From: Mesorhizobium loti CJ3sym | Lineage (GTDB): Bacteria; Pseudomonadota; Alphaproteobacteria; Rhizobiales; Rhizobiaceae | Assembly: GCF_000472785.1 (NCBI RefSeq) | Contig: NZ_AXAL01000015.1 | Coordinates: 1 to 64,000 of the forward strand | Direction of reading: 5' to 3' | Length of the DNA: 64,000 bases | Shown here: positions 59,559 to 64,000 of the stretch, piece by piece | Layout: every line of letters starts with the position of its first letter | Numbering within the stretch: the stretch's first letter is position 1 | The notes under the pieces: model-generated | What the model was told of the DNA's origin: nothing | Database searches by the model: none | Seen by the model: only the letters and a program-made list of their open reading frames with translations | Position numbers and translations under genes: made by a program

Positions 59559-60737
59559 ATGGCAACCTTCAACCGCAGCGCGGCGATTTCGCGCGGCCAT
59601 CAACTTTACACGTCATCTAGGACCCTGAAGGATTTGGCCGCCACTCATGCGGCAAACAACAGTTACTCTTCCCGCGGGAAGCCATGCACCTGGCCCGCTG
59701 AGCCTGGCAATTGGCTCACATCGAACAGCATCCGATTGGCCAAGGTCGACAAGGAACAGCCTGCAGATTGGGACATCTGGATTGGAGCGCGACTGGCGGC
59801 GGCCAACGACAACGCACCTCCGCGGCGCTCTGTGCCGCAAGAGAATGATGGCCCGGACGCGGACTATCACGAGCGGCAAGCAAGCCCTGGCACGTCGCGC
59901 GATTACGAGGGCGATATTCCTTCGCGACTGCTTGCTGAGAATGACCTTGAGTCGTACTTCGTGCTTCGCGCTGTCCGAGCGCTGATGTCACCTGCCGGGT
60001 TGCTGGCTGCCAATGACAACTCTGCAGAAGATGCAGACGTCGAGATGGACGACGGCTTCGGGCTGGACTATGCGCTTGACCAAGACGAAGCCGGCGATGT
60101 GGTTGAGCAGTATTGCGCCACCGGTCGTCTACCGAACGGAACCTTCAAATTCCGACAGCGCAGCGGCGCAGGTGGATGCAAACTTGCGGCCGAGCATCGG
60201 AAGCGGGAAAAGGAAGGGCGCCACGTCGACCGGTACCTCATGCTTAGGGGCGTGGCCACTCTGCCTCCGCAGGAATACACCAGTGACGGAGAAACGCCGT
60301 GGTGGCGCTCGCATGCGCCGAAGAATGCAAAAGCACTGGTCGACTTGGCTGAAGCGTGCGACCGAACCGATTGGAGCAGGGTCACATGGACGCGCTACGC
60401 TGCACTGCCGGCACGCGTGTACGGTGCGCTTGGCATCTGTTCCGAGATGACGGGAAGCGGAGAGGGCAAGACCACAGCCTCCGCGCACGATACCACCCAT
60501 GAACTCTGCCGGCGGGCAGCCGAGAAGGAGTTTCGCGCGCGACTGCCAGAGCGATTCCTGCGCATCATTGACGCTGCATTGGAGCGGAAAGGATACGGGG
60601 CCATTGGCGAAGCGGAACGTATTTCGGGCAATGGCGCCAAGAACGCCGTCAAGACGGCGCTTCGCGAGGCGTGGCATGTGCTTTCCGACATAACGGAAGA
60701 AAAACTTCCGGAATTCGAGAAAAAGTTGGCTGCGTAG
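59559..60737 (+). CDS. Phage-type hypothetical protein with ANDN motifs
   Basis: 392 aa from ATG 59559 (GGGGAAAC nearby); ATG 59499 is the alternative. Residues about 1-90 are basic and polar; the linker regions RLAAANDNAPPRR and GLLAANDNSAED carry an ANDN word also found in the replication protein (PANDNQP). The C-terminal half (about residues 190-392) is basic and aromatic (EQYCATGRLPNGTFKFRQRSGAGGC, TPWWRSHAPKNAK) and looks DNA- or RNA-binding. The product has no family I recognise. Two strong terminator hairpins follow, so it closes a transcript. Confidence 0.55.
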   Translation: MATFNRSAAISRGHQLYTSSRTLKDLAATHAANNSYSSRGKPCTWPAEPGNWLTSNSIRLAKVDKEQPADWDIWIGARLAAANDNAPPRRSVPQENDGPDADYHERQASPGTSRDYEGDIPSRLLAENDLESYFVLRAVRALMSPAGLLAANDNSAEDADVEMDDGFGLDYALDQDEAGDVVEQYCATGRLPNGTFKFRQRSGAGGCKLAAEHRKREKEGRHVDRYLMLRGVATLPPQEYTSDGETPWWRSHAPKNAKALVDLAEACDRTDWSRVTWTRYAALPARVYGALGICSEMTGSGEGKTTASAHDTTHELCRRAAEKEFRARLPERFLRIIDAALERKGYGAIGEAERISGNGAKNAVKTALREAWHVLSDITEEKLPEFEKKLAA

Positions 60738-60786
60738 TGCGATTTTCGCCATCGCCATTCCGGTAGACATAGGAAGACAACTCAAT

Positions 60787-60806
60787 GGGCGCTCCGGCGC
60801 CCTTTT
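60787..60806 (+). terminator. Rho-independent terminator
   Basis: GGGCGC, loop TCCG, GCGCCC, then TTTT: a perfect six-pair GC stem with T run, about 50 bases after the stop of the 59559-60737 gene. It is the clearest terminator in the window. Confidence 0.9.
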
Positions 60807-60900
60807 CCTTGCGCCGCGCCTCCCCAGACGCTGCGCCGCCGCCATGTCGCCAGCCTTGGCGGCAACCCGTCATTGCGGAAGACCGCAGGCGGGACCAATT

Positions 60901-60944
60901 AGCCGCCACTTCCGTTGCGCATTTCGGAGGTGGCGGCTCTTTTT
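60901..60944 (+). terminator. Second rho-independent terminator
   Basis: AGCCGCCACTTCCG (60901-60914) and CGGAGGTGGCGGCT (60925-60938) pair over 14 positions with one wobble, loop of ten, followed by CTTTTTG. It lies about 95 bases after the first terminator, with no reading frame between them, so a small RNA may end here. Confidence 0.88.
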
Positions 60945-60979
60945 GATCTCAACAATCCAAAAATCTAGGAGTTACCTGA

Positions 60980-61504
60980 ATGGCCAATCTCGCCGCGACT
61001 ACCGCGGCTATCGAAAAATATTGCGGATTTTCCGCCGGCCGCATCCGGACTGTCGCTGAGCGCTTGCTTGAGGCGAAGCTACTTGAGCCTGGCGCGCCTG
61101 GCGTTGCCGTTGCGATCAAACAGGCTGACTTAGCGCTGCTACTTCTTGCGCTGGCATCTGGCGCGCCGTTGCGCGCTGTGGCGGATGCTACAGCAAACTT
61201 GGCATCCTGCATTCCGGATGGCGCAGACGTCAGTGTAATGCCGGAGGCAATTAAGCCGGTGCAACGCACCGCGTTTGACGTGCTGCACGACATTATCTGG
61301 TCGCCGGATGCTTTGTCCGTAACCGCTATCGAAATTTGCGAGACTTGGCCTGAGGTCACCTTTCGCACACCAGACGGTGTCGCACGCTTTGTGTCAGCCG
61401 GAACGCTTGCGAGCCATTGGCAAGGTGGAAAGCAACGCCGCGCCACGACCATACCCACCAGCGCCATCTCGCTCGCGGCACGCAACCTATTTGGAGAAAG
61501 ATAA
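60980..61504 (+). CDS. Phage-type hypothetical protein
   Basis: 174 aa from ATG 60980 with TAGGAGTTACCTG before it. MANLAATTAAIEKYCGFSAGRIRTVAERLLEAKLLEPGAPG is a helix-rich, winged-helix-like start; QADLALLLLALASGAPLRAVADATANL is strongly helical. I recognise no domain. It starts a new transcript after the double terminator, followed three bases later by the next gene, leading to the prohead protease. Possibly a head-assembly accessory or regulator of the late genes. Confidence 0.58.
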   Translation: MANLAATTAAIEKYCGFSAGRIRTVAERLLEAKLLEPGAPGVAVAIKQADLALLLLALASGAPLRAVADATANLASCIPDGADVSVMPEAIKPVQRTAFDVLHDIIWSPDALSVTAIEICETWPEVTFRTPDGVARFVSAGTLASHWQGGKQRRATTIPTSAISLAARNLFGER

Positions 61505-61507
61505 CCC

Positions 61508-62089
61508 ATGGCTTCCATCTTTAAGAAAACCGTCGCCGCACCAGCCGCCGAACCATTCCGCGTACCTAACCTGGCCGAGGCTGATCCAGAAACCTATGGC
61601 GCTCTGGTGCAAAAGCGCGATGACCTGACCGTGCGACTACGGGCATTGAAAGCCGAAGCGGCCAATCTGACTCAATTGATTGAGGCGGATACGTCTCGGG
61701 ACGTTCGGCCTGCTCTTGCGGCGTTGCTCGGCGATGAGCCAGGTACGAAGTCCATTAATCGCGGCAAACTTGCCGAGACACAGAAGCTCTCCTCAGATCT
61801 CTCAGAGGCGATCGGCGTGATTGAGCAGCGCATTCGCGATGCGAAATCGGGTGCCGTTAGGCGGCTTGTTGCGCTAGCGCGACCGGAATGGGATAGGCGC
61901 TTTTCCGCCCTGACTGAAGGGCTGAAGATTGCTGCCGTTGCTTACCGTGATCTCGACAAGTTGCGAGAGGATCTCGACGCCGAAGACGCAGCTTCGCACT
62001 TCACGAATTCCGTGAATTATCCGAGTTTTCTGGGTAGCGCTCGCGATGGCCATCTGACCCGGTTTCTGAGGGAGACCGACAATGCGTGA
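61508..62089 (+). CDS. Phage-type coiled-coil protein
   Basis: 193 aa, start three bases after the previous stop with GGAGAAAGATAACC in front. MASIFKKTVAAPAAEPFRVPNL precedes a long helix with heptad character (residues about 35-75, VQKRDDLTVRLRALKAEAANLTQLIEAD) and another at about 90-160. A coiled-coil or scaffold-like organisation fits a protein encoded upstream of prohead protease, but no family match is apparent. Its last 8 bases overlap the next gene. Confidence 0.58.
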   Translation: MASIFKKTVAAPAAEPFRVPNLAEADPETYGALVQKRDDLTVRLRALKAEAANLTQLIEADTSRDVRPALAALLGDEPGTKSINRGKLAETQKLSSDLSEAIGVIEQRIRDAKSGAVRRLVALARPEWDRRFSALTEGLKIAAVAYRDLDKLREDLDAEDAASHFTNSVNYPSFLGSARDGHLTRFLRETDNA

Positions 62090-62279
62090 GACCGCAGTAA
62101 GCGAACGAAGCGACAAGCGCAGACGCGTCACTTATGCGGGCAAAACGTCGACGCGAAGCGACTTCGATCCCAAGAAGTTCGCACTTTCATTGATCGAAAA
62201 ACGCGTGAAGAAGCCTGGAATTGAGGAGCGTGAGGCTCGCTTGCGTAGAGCGGAGGCGGCCGTTGCTGCAGCCAATTGA
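62082..62279 (+). CDS. Small basic phage-type protein
   Basis: 65 aa, ATG 62082 overlapping the previous gene by 8 bases. RSDKRRRVTYAGKTSTRSDFDPKKFALSLIEKRVKKPGIEEREARLRRAEAAVAAAN is strongly basic, with a C-terminal helix. It overlaps the prohead protease start. A DNA-binding or head-accessory role is conceivable. No known family. Confidence 0.5.
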   Translation: MRETAVSERSDKRRRVTYAGKTSTRSDFDPKKFALSLIEKRVKKPGIEEREARLRRAEAAVAAAN

Positions 62280-62826
62280 GATTCGCACTGGCGACGTGGC
62301 CTTCGCGGGGACCACCGCTCGAGGCCATGCCGCTGTATTTAATACTTGGACGCGGATTGCGGGGCTTTTCGATGAGCGCCTAGACCCGTCGTGCTTCACT
62401 CGCACCCTAAAGCAGCAGCCAGACGTTCTGGCTCTCTGGAATCATTCGCCTGACGCACTTCTTGGCAGAACGACGGCAGGAACCCTGCGATTGGCAACAG
62501 ACAGTAAGGGCCTTAGCTTCGAACTGGATCTTGACCCGAGGTCGCCGACTGGCGCCCTTGCTCTCTCGGCAATAGAGAGAGGTGACGCGCACGGCTGTTC
62601 GTTCGGCTTCAGCGTCTTAGGCGAAAGCTGGGAAGACGATGACAGTTGGGAGCGTCCGCGGCGTACTATCACCGACGTGGCTTTGTACGAAATAACCGTC
62701 ACACCAACACCGGCCTACGAAACGACAACCGCCAGCTTGCGGTCGGACAGCCCGAACGCCGCAAACGCCCGGCGCCGAGTCATAGAAAAAGCCGAGGCGG
62801 CGATGAGGCTGCGCGGCATCAGGTAG
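62263..62826 (+). CDS. HK97-family prohead protease
   Basis: 187 aa from TTG 62263 (GGAGG six bases before); further upstream TTG/GTG codons exist. GHAAVFNTWTRIAGLFDERLDPSCFTRTLKQQPDVLALWNHSPDALLGRTTAGTLRLATDSKGLSFELDL is a textbook prohead-protease core: H61 in ALWNH and S113 in GCSFGF are the catalytic pair candidates. It processes the capsid or scaffold during prohead maturation. Portal and large terminase would normally precede and the capsid follow, yet a reversed gene comes next. It overlaps the preceding gene by 17 bases. Confidence 0.88.
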   Translation: MLQPIEIRTGDVAFAGTTARGHAAVFNTWTRIAGLFDERLDPSCFTRTLKQQPDVLALWNHSPDALLGRTTAGTLRLATDSKGLSFELDLDPRSPTGALALSAIERGDAHGCSFGFSVLGESWEDDDSWERPRRTITDVALYEITVTPTPAYETTTASLRSDSPNAANARRRVIEKAEAAMRLRGIR

Positions 62827-62903
62827 GGGTGTCCCGCAGCCTAACCCGTCTGCCGGCGGTACCGGCGGGGGCGATGCGGCGGGCAGATCAGATCTCCCGA
62901 AAA

Positions 62904-63509
62904 TCACGGTCGATTGCTCTGGTATGGGTGGTTCGGTGGCGGGGGATACGATATCTGCTCGAGAAATATTTCATGCCATGGCCGCATCTTGGGGTTACCC
63001 AAAGATGAGAGAGATGGGTCTTTCATATGAATAGCGAAACGGTAGGCCAGTACGGCGAAGAAATCCGCTCTTCTGGTGAAATCTAATATTTCGTGCTTAT
63101 AAAACTCACCTCCGGCGAATACGTCTGGATGAGACGTCAGCAAAATGTCCCTTTCAGGATTGAAATCCTTACCGCCTGTATGAGAGTGAACCGCAATCCA
63201 ATGGACGATCTTATTTCTAGTGCTGCTGATACCCTTAAGACTCTCAATTAAGGAGTCGAAGAATTTGTTGTACTTGTCGCCGTGAGTTAGATTGAGCAAT
63301 TGTTTCATGGTGCTCATTCTTACCTGGTTGGTGGCGAAAGACGCGAACATTGCGTAGGCTTTTTGAATGTCGGTTCCAGAAATGGCCGCGAAAATCATAG
63401 CAAGATGGCTTTCAAGGCGGGCATATTCGTTGATCGCTTTAGATCGCGCGATAGAGAACACGTCGTCGGCCTCTTTACGGGCTGCATTCTCTATCTGTGG
63501 GTCGGTCAT
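62904..63509 (-). CDS. HEPN-like protein with R-x4-H motif, candidate defence gene
   Basis: 201 aa from ATG 63509 (AAAGG six bases before). A helix-rich N-terminal half (ENAARKEADDVFSIARSKAINEYARLESHLAMIFAAISGTD) leads to ISSTRNKIVHWIAVHSH, in which R98-x4-H103 has the form of the HEPN RNase motif and sits after two long helices as in that superfamily. The C-terminal half (YKHEILDFTRRADFFAVLAYRFAIHM) is again helical. HEPN RNases are common in toxin and abortive infection systems. Lower GC and reversed orientation inside head genes suggest a later inserted cargo gene. Activity is not shown; a structural helical protein is the alternative. Confidence 0.55.
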   Translation of the reverse strand: MTDPQIENAARKEADDVFSIARSKAINEYARLESHLAMIFAAISGTDIQKAYAMFASFATNQVRMSTMKQLLNLTHGDKYNKFFDSLIESLKGISSTRNKIVHWIAVHSHTGGKDFNPERDILLTSHPDVFAGGEFYKHEILDFTRRADFFAVLAYRFAIHMKDPSLSSLGNPKMRPWHEIFLEQISYPPPPNHPYQSNRP

Positions 63510-63864
63510 TTCATACCTTTAAAGGTGGTGGCCCGGATGTGTGGGACTCATCAGCTTGCAGGAGGCGCGAGACTCGCCGAATAACCCCGCGCCTCCCGTT
63601 AGGCACTTACTGCTTAGTCATCATAGTGTGTGTCTGGACGATCATCAAAAGTATGACCGCCATCTCGTAGTACGTCAGGAAGAACACCCTCCCTTCAGCC
63701 TTGGGAAATTTCCTCCGCCTGCCTCAAACAGGCGGGGGATGGCTGCAAAATTCGGATCGACGCACCCCGGCCTGCGCTTTTCTCCTCACCGTCCTTAGCC
63801 CCTCAGCAATTACGATACTGGACCTATTGGCGTCCGGGTCAATGCCACTCCCAAAGGAATCCCC
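63510..63864. other. Intergenic region of the element
   Basis: About 355 bases between the HEPN-like gene and the last gene. It holds a hairpin CCGCCTG/CAGGCGG (63715-63735) with no T run, and on the minus strand a short hydrophobic frame ending MAVILLMIVQTHTMMTKQ near 63,610-63,690, which I do not call. No RNA gene or clear promoter is visible. The head-gene order is broken here. Confidence 0.4.
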
Positions 63865-64000
63865 ATGACCAAACCACGCGCAACCGCGCGGCGCACCCGC
63901 GCGCCCAAAATCGACCCAGACCAAGCGCTGCTAGACGCGCTCGAAAACGCCATCACCTCCACCGCAACGGCCGGTCACATCGCCGCCTTGCGCGGCTACG
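63865..64000 (+). CDS. Start of a phage-type gene, cut by the window end
   Basis: ATG 63865 follows AAAGGAATCCCC, and the frame is open to the last base, giving 45 residues: a basic opening (MTKPRATARRTRAPKIDPD) followed by QALLDALENAITSTATAGHIAALRGY, which looks like an amphipathic helix. The rest lies outside. With phage genes on both sides, this may be another packaging or head gene, but the visible part does not show its family. Confidence 0.5.
   Translation, partial: MTKPRATARRTRAPKIDPDQALLDALENAITSTATAGHIAALRGY

Noticed and set aside
63541..63798. Plus-strand 85-codon frame after the HEPN-like gene
   Set aside because: No ribosome site, no fold, and it reads through a hairpin; Pro/His/Arg-rich composition looks random.

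Overview
The window reads as a stretch of chromosome from a Rhizobiales bacterium, most likely Mesorhizobium or a close relative. The reasons are the high GC content, the frc-type fructose import locus with a ROK regulator, the glgP-glgB-glgC-glgA-pgm-glgX glycogen cluster, the NodQ-like CysNC fusion, and dispersed intergenic repeats of rhizobial type. Identifications are by eye from protein motifs; no database search was run.

1-24.7 kb is a surface-polysaccharide and sulfate-activation region. It opens inside rfbB (dTDP-glucose dehydratase) and runs through rfbD, a three-domain sulfotransferase/WbsX/RgpF protein, a GT61 glycosyltransferase, the Wzm/Wzt ABC exporter with a glycan-binding tail on Wzt, a TylF-type methyltransferase, a double-methyltransferase protein and two GT2 glycosyltransferases. 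A phosphomannomutase lies on the other strand. Next come a membrane CapD/FlaA1-type dehydratase, a short initiating sugar transferase, an epimerase and an O-antigen ligase/polymerase. cysD, cysNC and cysQ make and recycle PAPS, the donor that the sulfotransferase domain would need. A DegT-family sugar aminotransferase follows. Part of this block is visibly AT-richer than its surroundings.

24.9-44 kb is sugar uptake and storage. A regulator operon (frcR, an RbsD/FucU mutarotase, fructokinase) diverges from frcBCA across one palindrome that carries both -35 boxes. The glycogen genes and an alpha-glucosidase follow in one direction. 44-53.9 kb holds a TadG/TadE-like pair, an oligopeptide ABC transporter (oppA, oppB, oppC, oppDF), a Tat-exported protein with a possible transglutaminase-like core, and a small lipoprotein.

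54-64 kb is accessory DNA at a tRNA-Pro(CGG) target. Two direct copies of the tRNA 3' half lie about 890 bp apart. Between them is a ParDE-type toxin-antitoxin pair with a perfect 35-bp palindromic operator. After the second copy begins a phage-like element that runs out of the window. It carries a replication protein with iteron-like repeats inside its own coding sequence, a P27-type small terminase, two tiny membrane proteins on the opposite strand, a zinc-ribbon/TIR protein, a secreted cysteine protein, several unknown genes, a double-terminator gap, an HK97-type prohead protease and a reversed gene with a HEPN-like R-x4-H motif. No large terminase, portal, capsid, tail or integrase gene is seen inside the window. 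The element could be a prophage, a decayed prophage or a capsid-encoding phage satellite. It is the most promising part for new biology, mainly the TIR and HEPN-like genes and the in-gene origin candidate.
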